From Fidelibacterota bacterium (lineage in GTDB: Bacteria > Pseudomonadota > Alphaproteobacteria > Rhodospirillales > Rhodospirillaceae), in NCBI GenBank assembly GCA_947476065.1, contig CANJPG010000012.1, positions 1 through 60,477 of the forward strand: a stretch of DNA of 60,477 bases. Reading direction: 5' to 3'. The translations under genes were made by a program, and so were the position numbers. The first letter of the stretch is position 1; each line of letters opens with the position of its first letter. The notes below the pieces were generated by a model. The model was not told where the DNA came from and did no database searches. It saw nothing but the letters and a program-made list of their open reading frames with translations. Of this stretch, positions 29,065-38,414 are shown in pieces.

Positions 29065-29118
29065 ATAAAGTGGCAATTAGAGAATCTGGCAGGCCTGTTC
29101 GAAGGACAGGCGCGGCAG

Positions 29119-29676
29119 TCAGGCGAAAACCTTCTGCCCGTCGCCGTAACCGATGTTGCAGAGGAAGTTGGCTTTGACCCGGCCATCCGGAAAGAAGGCG
29201 GCATTCACCCTGCCGGCATCGAAGCCGCTCATGGGGCCGCAGTCCAGACCTAGGGACCGGGCCGCCAGCATCAGATAGGCACCCTGAAGACTGCCATTGC
29301 GCAGGGCCCCGAGCTCGATCTCGGTGTCGGGCTTCCCCACAAACCAGGCCCGGGCGTCCACATGGGGAAACAGGGTCGGCAGGTGGTCATAGAACTTCAT
29401 GTCGTAACCGACGATGACATTCACCGGGGCGGCCATGGTCTTGTCGACATTGTTGGCCGCCAGGGCCGGGCGCAGTTTTTCTTTGGCCTCTTTAGAGATG
29501 ACGAAGACGAAGCGCGCCGGCGTGGAGTTGACCGCCGTAGGTCCCCACTTGGCCAGGTCATAGACCTGGCGCAGCAGCTGCTCTGACACCGCCTCGGGTG
29601 TCCAGCTGTTCTGGCTGCGGGCCTCGCGGAACAGCAGATCGAGCTCAGCCTCGCTGGCCTGGCCGCGCGTGGGCAT
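29119..29676 (-). CDS. rutE: Malonic semialdehyde reductase RutE-like nitroreductase
   Basis: 185 residues. The sequence fits the small RutE/HadB branch of the nitroreductase fold: FREARSQNSWTPEAVSEQLL, the FMN-region LAKWGPTAVNSTPARFVFV, and ARSLGLDCGPMSGFD near residue 140. RutE reduces malonic semialdehyde to 3-hydroxypropionate in pyrimidine breakdown, but no other rut gene is present, so a more general quinone or aldehyde reductase role is possible. Its ATG overlaps the stop of the Nfu gene (TAATG), so translation is coupled. Confidence 0.85.
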   Translation of the reverse strand: MPTRGQASEAELDLLFREARSQNSWTPEAVSEQLLRQVYDLAKWGPTAVNSTPARFVFVISKEAKEKLRPALAANNVDKTMAAPVNVIVGYDMKFYDHLPTLFPHVDARAWFVGKPDTEIELGALRNGSLQGAYLMLAARSLGLDCGPMSGFDAGRVNAAFFPDGRVKANFLCNIGYGDGQKVFA

Positions 29677-30236
29677 TAGGCGACGGCTTCCACCTGCAGG
29701 ACTTCGGGTACGTAGTGCTTGAGCATGTTCTCGATGCCCATTTTCAAAGTAGCGGTGGAACTGGGGCAGCCGGCGCAGGAGCCTCGCATATTCAAGTAAA
29801 CCGTGCCGTTCTTGAAACCCTTGTAGACGATATCACCACCGTCCTGAGCCACAGCCGGGCGAACGCGGGTCTCAATCAGCTCTTTGATCTGGGAAATGAT
29901 CTCGCCGTCGACGCCGTCGTCGTTGAATTCCTCTTCGGCGGCGTCATCGCCGGCGTCCATCACCGCGGCCCCCGAGGTGAAGTGATCCATCACGGCACCC
30001 AGGACCATGGGTTTTAGAACCTGCCAGCTTTTGTCGCCGGCCTTGGTGACGGTGACAAAGTCGCTGCCCAGGAATACACCGGCCACGCCGTCAATCTCGA
30101 ACAGCAGACGCGCGAGGGGCGAGCGCTGGGCGGCATCGCGGCTGGTGAAGTCGGCCACGCCCGAGTCGAGGACCGCGCGGCCCGGCAGGAACTTGAGGGC
30201 GGCGGGATTGGGGGTATCTTCAGTTTGGATAAACAT
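29676..30236 (-). CDS. Nfu-type iron-sulfur cluster carrier (NifU-like)
   Basis: 186 residues with the Nfu N-terminal domain (FIQTEDTPNPAALKFLPG start, VFLGSDFVTVTK) and a C-terminal NifU domain holding the cluster-binding CxxC in RGSCAGCPSSTATLK (~residue 157). An acidic linker (~110-125) joins them. Such proteins deliver 4Fe-4S clusters to apo-enzymes. GGAGA lies 7 bp before ATG 30236. It leads a coupled pair with the RutE-like gene and probably has its own promoter. Confidence 0.94.
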   Translation of the reverse strand: MFIQTEDTPNPAALKFLPGRAVLDSGVADFTSRDAAQRSPLARLLFEIDGVAGVFLGSDFVTVTKAGDKSWQVLKPMVLGAVMDHFTSGAAVMDAGDDAAEEEFNDDGVDGEIISQIKELIETRVRPAVAQDGGDIVYKGFKNGTVYLNMRGSCAGCPSSTATLKMGIENMLKHYVPEVLQVEAVA

Positions 30237-30262
30237 CGGGGTTCTCCATCAAATGTGAGCCC

Positions 30263-30291
30263 TAAATAGGACTAATATGGTCCCCGAGCAA
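30263..30291 (-). promoter_or_regulatory. Candidate nfu-rutE promoter
   Basis: On the minus strand TTGCTC (30291-30286) and TATTTA (30268-30263) are exactly 17 bp apart, about 27 bp upstream of the Nfu start codon. Confidence 0.6.
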
Positions 30292-30296
30292 GGCAC

Positions 30297-30803
30297 CTAG
30301 GTGAGGGCGTCGATGCGCTCCTCGCTCATATCGCCCGGCACGATTGTCACCGGAATATCGAGCTTTCCCGCAAGCTTGCCGGAAATGGCCGAGATGATCG
30401 GGCCGGGCCCATCCGGGCCGGCATTGGCCCCCAACACCAGCATCGAAATCTCCGGGTTCTCGCCGATCACCTTCTGCAGCTCGGGCAGGGTGTCGCCTTG
30501 GCGCAAATGCAGGTCGGGGAACTTGCCCGTCTGGCGGTGCACGTCGGCGGCGACTTGTTGCAGCAAGCGCTCGGCCTCGGTCTTAGCCTCGTGGTTCATC
30601 AGCTCGGCGACGGTGGAGAAGTGCTGGAACTCAATGTAGGGCACGGCGTGAAACAGCGCGACGGTCCCGCCGCTGTTGACCACGCGTCGGCAGGCAAAGC
30701 GCAATGCGGTGCGCAGCTCTTCGGACTTGTCGACGACCACGAGAAACGTGCGCGCGGCGTCGTTCTCGGGCATCGGGGTTTCGGGGACGGGGCGCTCGTT
30801 CAT
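30297..30803 (-). CDS. Universal stress protein (UspA family)
   Basis: 168 residues from ATG 30803, one base after the stop of the preceding gene. A single Usp domain: FLVVVDKSEELRTALRFAC at the start, VALFHAVPYIEF, and the ATP-binding-type end MLVLGANAGPDGPGPIISAISGKLAGKLDIPVTIVPG, although the classic GxxGxxxxxxxxG(S/T) loop is only approximate. Function in stress survival is inferred from the family. It lies in the order TauE/SafE permease - TIGR02186-like - Usp, all tightly spaced; the nfu gene follows but has its own likely promoter. Confidence 0.87.
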   Translation of the reverse strand: MNERPVPETPMPENDAARTFLVVVDKSEELRTALRFACRRVVNSGGTVALFHAVPYIEFQHFSTVAELMNHEAKTEAERLLQQVAADVHRQTGKFPDLHLRQGDTLPELQKVIGENPEISMLVLGANAGPDGPGPIISAISGKLAGKLDIPVTIVPGDMSEERIDALT

Positions 30804-30804
30804 C

Positions 30805-31548
30805 TCAGACGCGCCGGAACACGGCGCCCGCAACCCAGCCGGCGCCGCCAGCCAGGATGATGGTCAGCAAACCGTAGAGGAACGCGAACCGGCCGTGAGC
30901 GAAGTCGAAGATATCCGCGCCGATGCCGATTTTGGAAATCGTCAGCGGCACAATCTCGCCGCTGGTGATCTGGCCGTCGCGGAAGAGATAGACCTCGACC
31001 ATATATGTACCCGTCGGCACGTTGGCGGGAAAATGCAGCGCCGTGCGGAACAGGCGGTTGGACATCAAGGTGATGTCACCCACGCCCTGGTCGTATAGGT
31101 CGTCGTCGGTTTTCAGGCGTACGAGAGCCTTGCGGAAATCGGCCATCTCGGCGGCCGGCACGGTCTCCTCCGCGCCGCCGATACGGATACTGTCGATTCC
31201 GATCTGGCGGCTGGCGAGCAAGGTCTCGGGGGCGAACTCGCTCAAGGGGCGGCTGGAGGCGACGCGATAATAAGTCGGTACGTCGCGGAAGGTGACGTTG
31301 TCGGCATTAGCCCAGATGGGCCCGAAGCGGCCCTTGCGGCGCACGATCTCTTGCTTTGTCGGTCCCCGCACAACCACAACGATGTCGCCGGGGCCGTTGG
31401 TGGCGCCGAACAACAGCACGTCGGTGCCGGTAAAGCCCGTAGTAATGGCAACGAGATGGTTCGACAGATCAGCCACTAGCGGCACATCTTGCGCACGCGC
31501 CGACGCTACGAAGCCCAGCGCGAAGAGTGCAACCAGCAGACGCCTCAT
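30805..31548 (-). CDS. TIGR02186-like membrane-anchored periplasmic protein
   Basis: 247 residues. A signal peptide (residues 1-19, LLVALFALGFVASARA, cut before QDVPLVADLSNH) precedes a predicted periplasmic domain, and one C-terminal helix (FLYGLLTIILAGGAGWVAGAV) anchors it with a short basic tail. The NHLVAITTGFTGTDVLLFGA opening matches the alphaproteobacterial TIGR02186 family of unknown function, which is usually next to a TauE/SafE permease, as here: the two genes overlap by ATGA. An accessory role in that permease's export is an inference. Confidence 0.8.
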   Translation of the reverse strand: MRRLLVALFALGFVASARAQDVPLVADLSNHLVAITTGFTGTDVLLFGATNGPGDIVVVVRGPTKQEIVRRKGRFGPIWANADNVTFRDVPTYYRVASSRPLSEFAPETLLASRQIGIDSIRIGGAEETVPAAEMADFRKALVRLKTDDDLYDQGVGDITLMSNRLFRTALHFPANVPTGTYMVEVYLFRDGQITSGEIVPLTISKIGIGADIFDFAHGRFAFLYGLLTIILAGGAGWVAGAVFRRV

Positions 31549-32471
31549 TGGGCGTCTCCACTGCCAAGAGAGAAAATTTCAGACGGCGGAATGACCAGAT
31601 CAAGCGCAAGACGAAGGGCCACCGCAAGGACGATGAAGGCCAGCATGATGCGCAGGTATTCGCCTTTGACCTTCACCGAAAGCCGCGCACCGATCTGCGC
31701 GCCGATGACGCCGATGACAAGCAGCAAGAGTGCAAGTACGGCATCCACAGACTGGTTGACGGTGGCTTGCAGCAACGCCGTGCCTGCCGTGACGAAGGTG
31801 ATCTGGAATAGCGACGTGCCGATGACCACCTGCGTGGGCATCCCGAGCAGGTAGATCATCGCCGGCACCATCAGGAAGCCGCCGCCCACGCCCATCATGG
31901 CGACGAGCAGGCCCACCAGTACACCGATGGCCAGCGGCAGCAAGGCGGAGACATAAAGTTTTGAGCGCTTAAAACGAATTTTGAACGGCAGGCCGTGCAT
32001 CCACATGTGGCGACCCGGTCCGCGCGCGGCCAGGGCCAGGGCCGCCGGCCTGCGCCGCAACACGCCCAGCAGGCTTTCGGCCATCATGAAGCCGCCGACG
32101 ACGCCTAAGAAGGTGACGTAGCCCAGCGAAATGGTCAGGTCGATGTGGCCGGCGTATTTCAACACGTTGAATAACCAGACGCCGATGCCCGAGCCGACAA
32201 AGCCGCCGGCGGTCAGCACGGCGCCCATCATGAAGTCGACGTTGCCGCGGCGCATATGAGCGGTCACACCCGAGACCGACGAGGCCACGGTTTGCGCGGC
32301 CTGGGTGCCCACGGCGACGGCCGGCGGCACGCCGATGAAAATCAACAGGGGCGTCATGAGGAATCCGCCGCCCACGCCAAACAGCCCCGAGAGCAAACCG
32401 ATGGCGCCCCCCAGGCCAAGGACCAGGAAGATATTCACCGACATCTCGGCAATGGGCAGGTAGATCTGCAT
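31545..32471 (-). CDS. TauE/SafE (TSUP) family sulfite/organic anion permease
   Basis: 308 residues, about 8 membrane helices in two halves, each carrying the family motif: GLFGVGGGFLMTPLLIFIG (~residue 28) and MMGVGGGFLMVPAMIYLLG (~residue 190), each followed by a conserved GT(Q/S) segment. Members export sulfite, sulfoacetate or other small anions. The substrate is not evident. Its end overlaps the TIGR02186-like gene's start by 4 bp. Confidence 0.9.
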   Translation of the reverse strand: MQIYLPIAEMSVNIFLVLGLGGAIGLLSGLFGVGGGFLMTPLLIFIGVPPAVAVGTQAAQTVASSVSGVTAHMRRGNVDFMMGAVLTAGGFVGSGIGVWLFNVLKYAGHIDLTISLGYVTFLGVVGGFMMAESLLGVLRRRPAALALAARGPGRHMWMHGLPFKIRFKRSKLYVSALLPLAIGVLVGLLVAMMGVGGGFLMVPAMIYLLGMPTQVVIGTSLFQITFVTAGTALLQATVNQSVDAVLALLLLVIGVIGAQIGARLSVKVKGEYLRIMLAFIVLAVALRLALDLVIPPSEIFSLGSGDAQ

Positions 32472-32552
32472 GGGGCAGCGTGGCCTTAAAGGCTAAGGGC
32501 CTCAAGGCTTTGTAGAAGCAGGCTTCCGGCTGTTCAAGGCTAATTGCCGGCT

Positions 32553-33509
32553 TTAATTCCCGGTGGGCGCGGTGGCGGCGTTCTTGCGGTACCAGTCGTA
32601 GGCCTTGGCGATGCCCTCTTTGAGGCCCGTCGCCGGCTTCCAGCCCATGGCGTTGAGCTTGGAACTGTCGAGCAGCTTCTTGGGCATGCCGTCGGGCTTG
32701 GTGCTGTCGTAGGTCAGCGTGCCCTTGAAGCCGACAACCTCGGCGACGGTCTCGGCCAGCTCGCGGATGGTAACGTCGCTGCCGAAGCCGACGTTGACGT
32801 GTTCCTCGCCCGAATAGGTCTTCATGAGGAAGACGCAAGCGTCCGCCAGGTCATCGACATAGAGGAATTCGCGCAAGGGTTTGCCGCTGCCCCACAGCGT
32901 CATGCTCTTGTCGCCGGCCAGTTTGGCGAGATGGGCTTTGACGATCAGCGCCGGCAGCACGTGGCTCGACTGCAAATCGAAATTGTCGCCGGTCCCGTAA
33001 AGATTGGTCGGCATGGCGCTGATGTAGTCGCGGCCGAACTGACGTCGGTAGGCCTGGCACTGCATGATGCCGGAGATTTTGGCGATGGCGTACCACTGGT
33101 TGGTGGGCTCCAAGGGGCCGGTCAGCAGCATGTTCTCGGGCATGGGCTGGGGCGCGAGACGCGGATAGATGCATGAGGAGCCCAGAAACATCAGCTTCTG
33201 CACATCGACTTTGTGCGCGGTTGCGATGATGTTGTTCTGGATGGCCAGGTTGTCGGTGAGAAAATCCACCGGCCGCGTGTCGTTAGCCAGGATGCCGCCG
33301 ACGCGGGCGGCAGCGATAAACACGACCTCGGGTTTTTTCGCCGCCATCCAGGCTTCCACCTCAGCCTGACGGGTGAGGTCGAGTTCCGTTCGCGAGGCGG
33401 TGATGATCTCGCAATCTTCAGTGGCCAAACGGCGCACGATGCCCGAGCCCACCATGCCGCGGTGACCGGCGACCCAAACACGTTTGCCCTTCAACGAGAA
33501 TGTGGTCAT
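32553..33509 (-). CDS. fcl: GDP-L-fucose synthase
   Basis: 318 residues, extended SDR epimerase/reductase. NADP motif GHRGMVGSGIVRRL at residue 15, the conserved FLGSSCIYP and PLEPTNQWYAIAKISGI (catalytic Tyr and Lys), and NLYGTGDNFD. It converts GDP-4-keto-6-deoxymannose to GDP-L-fucose. It lies 6 bp after gmd in the same operon, completing the two-step pathway from GDP-mannose. Fucose here would go to surface polysaccharide or glycoprotein. Confidence 0.96.
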   Translation of the reverse strand: MTTFSLKGKRVWVAGHRGMVGSGIVRRLATEDCEIITASRTELDLTRQAEVEAWMAAKKPEVVFIAAARVGGILANDTRPVDFLTDNLAIQNNIIATAHKVDVQKLMFLGSSCIYPRLAPQPMPENMLLTGPLEPTNQWYAIAKISGIMQCQAYRRQFGRDYISAMPTNLYGTGDNFDLQSSHVLPALIVKAHLAKLAGDKSMTLWGSGKPLREFLYVDDLADACVFLMKTYSGEEHVNVGFGSDVTIRELAETVAEVVGFKGTLTYDSTKPDGMPKKLLDSSKLNAMGWKPATGLKEGIAKAYDWYRKNAATAPTGN

Positions 33510-33515
33510 GGGATG

Positions 33516-34592
33516 TTACTCGTCGCGGCCGAAGCGCATGGCCTCGGCTTTCACGGTGGCGAAGTCCGACTGGACCATTTCCGTGACCATCTGACGGAAG
33601 GTGGTCTTGTGTTTCCAGCCCAGGACTTTGTGGGCTTTGCGCGGGTCACCCAGCAGCAGCTCAACTTCCGTCGGGCGGAAATAACGCGGATCGACTTCCA
33701 CCAGCGTCTTGCCGGTTTTGGCATCGATGCCCTTTTCATCGACGCCCTTGCCCTTCCATTTGATCTTGCGGCCCACTTCGGCGAATGAGAGTTCAACGAA
33801 CTCGCGCACTTCGTGGGTTTCGCCGGTGGCCAGCACAAAATCGTCGGCCTTTTTCTGCTGCACGATTTTCCACATGCCCTCTACGTAATCACGGGCATGG
33901 CCCCAGTCGCGCTTGGCGTCGAGATTGCCGAGGTAGAGTTTTTCTTGAAGTCCCAGCTCGATGGAGGCGACCGCACGCGTGATCTTGCGGGTCACGAAGG
34001 TCTCGCCGCGCAAGGGGCTCTCGTGGTTGAACAGAATGCCGTTGGAGGCGTGATAGCCGTAAGCCTCGCGATAATTCACCGTGATCCAGTAGCCGTAGAG
34101 TTTCGCGGCGGCATAGGGCGAACGCGGATAGAACGGCGTCGTTTCCGACTGGGGAATCTCCTGTACCTTGCCGTACAGCTCCGAGGTCGAGGCCTGGTAG
34201 AACTTGGTCTTCTTGCTGAGATCGAGGATACGGATGGCTTCCAGCAGACGTAGCGTGCCCATTCCGTCGGCGTTGGCGGTGTACTCGGGTGTCTCGAAGC
34301 TGACCTGCACGTGGCTCTGGGCGGCGAGGTTGTAGATTTCGTCGGGCTGAACCTCTTGCACCAATCTGATCAGGTTGGTGGCGTCGGTCATGTCGCCGTA
34401 ATGCAGGAAGAACTTCACGCCGGTCTTGTGGGTGTCCTGGTAGAGGTGGTCGATGCGCCCGGTGTTGAAGGACGACGAGCGCCGCTTCACGCCGTGCACG
34501 ACGTAGCCCTTCTTCAGCAGGAACTCGGCCAGATAGGCCCCGTCCTGACCGGTGACGCCGGTGATCAGGGCAACCTTCGGATTTTTGGGCAT
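33516..34592 (-). CDS. gmd: GDP-mannose 4,6-dehydratase
   Basis: 358 residues from ATG 34592; a longer 5' frame adds an unrelated Arg-rich stretch. NADP motif [16 protein letters not shown], the GMD-specific [38 protein letters not shown] and [12 protein letters not shown] (Tyr-x3-Lys) are all present. It makes GDP-4-keto-6-deoxymannose, feeding fcl. The closing block [15 protein letters not shown] is also exact. It diverges from the CapD-like gene across 203 bp. Confidence 0.97.
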   Translation of the reverse strand: MPKNPKVALITGVTGQDGAYLAEFLLKKGYVVHGVKRRSSSFNTGRIDHLYQDTHKTGVKFFLHYGDMTDATNLIRLVQEVQPDEIYNLAAQSHVQVSFETPEYTANADGMGTLRLLEAIRILDLSKKTKFYQASTSELYGKVQEIPQSETTPFYPRSPYAAAKLYGYWITVNYREAYGYHASNGILFNHESPLRGETFVTRKITRAVASIELGLQEKLYLGNLDAKRDWGHARDYVEGMWKIVQQKKADDFVLATGETHEVREFVELSFAEVGRKIKWKGKGVDEKGIDAKTGKTLVEVDPRYFRPTEVELLLGDPRKAHKVLGWKHKTTFRQMVTEMVQSDFATVKAEAMRFGRDE

Positions 34593-34795
34593 CGGAAACC
34601 TTGTGCAGAGACTTCGGGAGAAGAGGCGGCAGTTATAAGTGGCGCGCTTTGGAATCGGCAATGCTTAGCTTGCCGGGCCAGGGGGCGCTACCCGACAAAT
34701 TCCGATAAGCCTTTGAAGCAACACATTTTTATTGCTTTGCCGCAACCTTCGTCTATGATTGGCGTTCATACCCGACGCAACACGCGCGAGGCTTC
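34593..34795. promoter_or_regulatory. Divergent gmd / capD-like spacer
   Basis: 203 bp without a gene. It contains an AT-rich stretch (34720-34737) and a TATGAT hexamer (34754-34759) 37 bp before the capD-like start; no -35 at normal spacing is clear. Nothing else is recognised. Confidence 0.35.
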
Positions 34796-36706
34796 GTGCC
34801 GCTCTCTCCCGATCTGTTTTCCCGCGGCGGTCTCATCCACCGCCTGCGCCAGCCGCGCAACCTCCTGGTCTTTGGCCACGACGTGGTCATGGCCTTCGCG
34901 GCATTTCTGACTTCGTTTTTCCTGCGCCTGGGCCCCGATTTCCTGAGCGAACGCGACGACGTGCTACAGATGGCCGCGACCTTCGCGGCCGTGGCGGCGG
35001 TGACCTATATGTTCACCAACCTCTACCGCCATGTTTGGGAATACGTCTCGGCCAAGGACGCCGTCAACATCCTGCGCACGGCGACGATCGTCGTGCTGGT
35101 GTTCCTGCCGGCCTGGTTTTTCCTCACCCGACTTGAATCCCTGCCGCGCTCGCTGCCCTTCATCAGCTGGCTGGTGCTGGTCGGCTTTCTCGCGGGGCCG
35201 CGCCTGTTATTCCGCATGTTCAAGGATCGCGGCGGCCACAGCACGCGGGTCTCGCCCGATGCCATGCCGATCCTTCTGATCGGCGCCGGACCCGAGGCCG
35301 AGCATTTCATCAGGAAGCCTTCGCCCATCTACCGTATTGTCGGAATGGTTACCGCCCGCGACGACCGCGTCGGTCAGCAGATCCGCGGCGTCGAGGTGCT
35401 GGGGCGCAACGAGGACTTGGCCCGTGTGGTGGGCGCCCTTGACACCAAAGGCCAGCGCCCGGAAAAACTGATCCTGGTGGGCCGCGATATCACGGGCGAT
35501 ACGGTGCAGAAGCTGCTCAACAGCGCGAGCGCGTTGGGCATTCCGCTGGAACGCGTGCGCGCGGAGGGCAATGAACTCACGCCGAGCCCCATTGCCATTG
35601 AAGATCTGCTGGGCCGCCCGCAAAGCAACCTCGACCGCGCCGCCATGGCCGAAATGATCCGCCGCCGCCGCATCCTGGTGACCGGGGCCGGAGGCTCCAT
35701 CGGGACTGAGTTGGTGCGCCAGATCTGCTCCGGCGGTCCTGCGCATATCACCCTGGTCGATAACGGCGAGTTCAATCTCTACAGCGTCGACATGGTCGTG
35801 CGGCAGCGCCACGCCGGTATGTCCTGCGCCACCATTCTTGCCGACGTGCGCGACGGCGCCCTGATGCGCGACATCATCGCCCGTGAAAAACCCGATGTGG
35901 TGTTCCATGCCGCTGCGCTGAAGCATGTGCCCATGGTCGAGCTCAATCCGCTCGAAGGCTTGCTCACCAATGCCATTGGCGCCCGCAACATCGCCGACGC
36001 CTGCGTCGCCGCCAACGTCGCGACGGTGGTGTTGATTTCAACCGACAAAGCGGTCAACCCCTCGAACGTCATGGGCGCCAGTAAGCGCGTGGCGGAGATC
36101 TACTGCCAGGCGATGGACTTGCGCGGGCTGGGCACGCGCTTCATCACCGTTCGCTTCGGCAACGTTTTGGGTTCGGCAGGCTCTGTCGTGCCCTTGTTCC
36201 AGAAACAGTTGGCCGCAGGCGGTCCGCTGACCGTCACCCATGCCGACATCAAACGCTTTTTCATGACCGTGCATGAGGCCGTGGAATTGGTGCTCGAAGC
36301 CGCCGCCTTGGGCCCCGGCCGCAACGACGAGGGTGCGATCTATGTGCTGGATATGGGCATGCCGGTGCGCATCATCGATCTCGCGCGCCAGATGATCGTG
36401 CTAGCCGGCAAGGTTCCCGATGTGGATGTGGCCATCCATGTCACCGGCCTGCGTCCCGGCGAAAAACTCTCGGAAGAGCTGTTCCACGACGAAGAGCCAA
36501 CGATGCCCACGGACATGGCCGGCGTGCTGATCGCGCGGCCGCGCACCGTGGATCACGCTGTGATCGCGGCCAAATTAGCCGCCCTCGACGACGCCTGCCG
36601 CCGCCGTGACGAGCCGGCGGCTTTGGCCCTGGTGGCCGATCTGGTGCCCGAGTTGCGGCGCACGCAGGCCGTCGCGTCGAAGGCCCATCTCAAGGTCATC
36701 AAGTAA
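34796..36706 (+). CDS. Membrane nucleoside-diphosphate-sugar 4,6-dehydratase (CapD/WbpM-like)
   Basis: 636 residues from GTG 34796 (GAGG just upstream). Four membrane helices (~22-120) precede a CoA-binding-like Rossmann region (~150-280, ILLIGAGPEAEHF) and the C-terminal SDR dehydratase (VTGAGGSIGTELVRQI at ~298). In the catalytic motif the usual Tyr-x3-Lys reads MGASK in VNPSNVMGASKRVAE; Met in place of Tyr is characteristic of the WbpM/FlaA1/CapD group. It probably makes UDP-4-keto-6-deoxy-HexNAc for polysaccharide or lipid-linked glycan. purH follows 133 bp downstream behind its own riboswitch. Confidence 0.93.
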   Translation: MPLSPDLFSRGGLIHRLRQPRNLLVFGHDVVMAFAAFLTSFFLRLGPDFLSERDDVLQMAATFAAVAAVTYMFTNLYRHVWEYVSAKDAVNILRTATIVVLVFLPAWFFLTRLESLPRSLPFISWLVLVGFLAGPRLLFRMFKDRGGHSTRVSPDAMPILLIGAGPEAEHFIRKPSPIYRIVGMVTARDDRVGQQIRGVEVLGRNEDLARVVGALDTKGQRPEKLILVGRDITGDTVQKLLNSASALGIPLERVRAEGNELTPSPIAIEDLLGRPQSNLDRAAMAEMIRRRRILVTGAGGSIGTELVRQICSGGPAHITLVDNGEFNLYSVDMVVRQRHAGMSCATILADVRDGALMRDIIAREKPDVVFHAAALKHVPMVELNPLEGLLTNAIGARNIADACVAANVATVVLISTDKAVNPSNVMGASKRVAEIYCQAMDLRGLGTRFITVRFGNVLGSAGSVVPLFQKQLAAGGPLTVTHADIKRFFMTVHEAVELVLEAAALGPGRNDEGAIYVLDMGMPVRIIDLARQMIVLAGKVPDVDVAIHVTGLRPGEKLSEELFHDEEPTMPTDMAGVLIARPRTVDHAVIAAKLAALDDACRRRDEPAALALVADLVPELRRTQAVASKAHLKVIK

Positions 36707-36740
36707 ACTTGCCCGCATTATTTCGGTACGCTATAACGCC

Positions 36741-36839
36741 GGTGTTGCGCGACTGGCGAGCTAGGATGGATTGACCATCGGGGAGCGCAGCATGAGACCG
36801 CCGCGCGCCTGGGCACCAACCTCTACATAAGGTGCCCTC
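36741..36839 (+). promoter_or_regulatory. ZTP (pfl) riboswitch controlling purH
   Basis: The RNA carries the ZTP aptamer core: GCGCGACTGGCG (36747-36758), a TGGA...CCA hairpin (36767-36777), CGGGGAGCGC (36779-36788) whose GCGC pairs with the first GCGC, and the 3' CGCGCCTGGGCA (36804-36815) whose CGCC can form the pseudoknot with GGCG (36755-36758). GGGCACC (36811-36817), overlapping the aptamer end, can also pair with GGTGCCC (36831-36837), which holds the purH ribosome site AAGGTG. Ligand binding should break that hairpin and free the site: a translational ON switch for the ZTP/ZMP that PurH consumes. Identified by motif recall, not by covariance search. Confidence 0.85.
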
Positions 36840-38414
36840 ATGTCTCGCCCCATTCGCCGCGCGCTTCTCTCCGTCTCCGACAAATCTGGCCTGCTGGAAT
36901 TCGCCACGTTCCTGCATGAGTCCCAGGTCGAACTCCTCTCCACCGGCGGCACCGCGAAGGCCATCCGGGACGCGGGCATTCCGGTGAAGGACGTCTCGGC
37001 GCACACCGGCTTTCCCGAAATGCTGGACGGCCGGGTCAAGACCTTGCACCCGATGATTCATGGCGGCCTGCTTGGCGTGCGCGGCAATGCCGAACACGAA
37101 AGCACCATGGCCGCCCACAACATCACGCCTATCGATCTTATTGTCGTCAATCTCTACCCCTTCGAAGAAACCATCGCCAAGGGCGCGGACTTCGACACGT
37201 GCATCGAAAACATCGACATCGGCGGACCGGCCATGATCCGTTCGGCGGCCAAGAACCATGCCGGCGTGACGGTGGTGGTGGACCCGGTGGACTACGGCGT
37301 GGTCATCGCCGACATGAAGATCAACGGCAATGCTGTGTCCGATCTCACGCGCCGCCAGCTGGCCGCGCGGGCCTTCGCGCGGACCGCCTCCTATGACGCC
37401 GCCATTTCCACATGGTTCGCCGGCCAACTGGGCGATGAGTTCCCGCGCTGGCTCAGCTTCGCCGGAAAATTAAAACAGACGCTGCGCTACGGCGAGAATC
37501 CGCATCAGACCGCGGCCCTCTACGTCACCGGCGAAAAGCGCGCGGGCGTGGCGGCGGCCTTGCAGGTCCAGGGCAAGGAGCTCAGCTACAACAACATCAA
37601 TGACACCGACGCCGCCTATGAGCTGGTGGCCGAGTTCTCCCAGCCGGCCTGCGCCATCATCAAACACGCCAATCCCTGCGGCGTGGCGCTCGGTACCGAT
37701 TGCCTCGACGCCTATACCAAGGCCCTGGTCTGCGATCCGGTCTCGGCCTTCGGCGGCATCATCGCCCTCAACCGGCCCATCGACGGCCGCACCGCCGCCA
37801 AGATCACCGAACTGTTTACCGAAGTGGTGATCGCCCCCGGCGCCGACGACGAAGCCAAGGCCTTCTTCGCCAAGAAGAAGAACCTCCGCCTCTTGATCAC
37901 CGATGGCCTGCCGGATCCGTCTTTGCCGGGCCGTACCGTGCGCAACGTCGCCGGCGGATATCTGGTGCAGGGCCGCGACAATGGGCGCGTCACCAAGGCC
38001 GATCTGAAGATCGTCACCAAGGTGAAGCCGACCGATCAGCAGATGGACGACTTGCTGCTGGCCTTCACCATCTGCAAACACGTCAAATCAAACGCCATCG
38101 TCTATGTGAAGAACGGCGCCACTGTTGGTATTGGCGCGGGGCAAATGAGCCGTATCGATTCTGCGCGCATCGCCCACAGCAAATCAAAGGACGCCGCGCA
38201 GGCGCTGGGTCAGCAGGGCGCGCTGACGGCGGGTTCAGTTGTCGCTTCGGATGCTTTCTTCCCGTTCCCCGATGGTTTGTTAGTGACCGCCGAGGCCGGC
38301 GCCGTCGCGGTGATTCAGCCAGGCGGCTCGATCAAAGACGAAGACGTCATCAAGGCCGCCGACGATGAAGGCCTCGCCATGGTGTTTACGGGGATGCGTC
38401 ACTTCCGGCACTAG
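36840..38414 (+). CDS. purH: Bifunctional AICAR transformylase / IMP cyclohydrolase
   Basis: 524 residues. The N-terminal MGS-like cyclohydrolase holds [25 protein letters not shown] and [16 protein letters not shown]; the C-terminal AICARFT domain has [13 protein letters not shown], the catalytic [11 protein letters not shown] (~residue 277) and [20 protein letters not shown]. It carries out the last two steps of IMP synthesis, using AICAR (ZMP). Its ribosome site is masked by the riboswitch hairpin just upstream. Its last 29 bp overlap the 3' end of the convergent UMF1-type transporter gene. Confidence 0.98.
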   Translation: MSRPIRRALLSVSDKSGLLEFATFLHESQVELLSTGGTAKAIRDAGIPVKDVSAHTGFPEMLDGRVKTLHPMIHGGLLGVRGNAEHESTMAAHNITPIDLIVVNLYPFEETIAKGADFDTCIENIDIGGPAMIRSAAKNHAGVTVVVDPVDYGVVIADMKINGNAVSDLTRRQLAARAFARTASYDAAISTWFAGQLGDEFPRWLSFAGKLKQTLRYGENPHQTAALYVTGEKRAGVAAALQVQGKELSYNNINDTDAAYELVAEFSQPACAIIKHANPCGVALGTDCLDAYTKALVCDPVSAFGGIIALNRPIDGRTAAKITELFTEVVIAPGADDEAKAFFAKKKNLRLLITDGLPDPSLPGRTVRNVAGGYLVQGRDNGRVTKADLKIVTKVKPTDQQMDDLLLAFTICKHVKSNAIVYVKNGATVGIGAGQMSRIDSARIAHSKSKDAAQALGQQGALTAGSVVASDAFFPFPDGLLVTAEAGAVAVIQPGGSIKDEDVIKAADDEGLAMVFTGMRHFRH

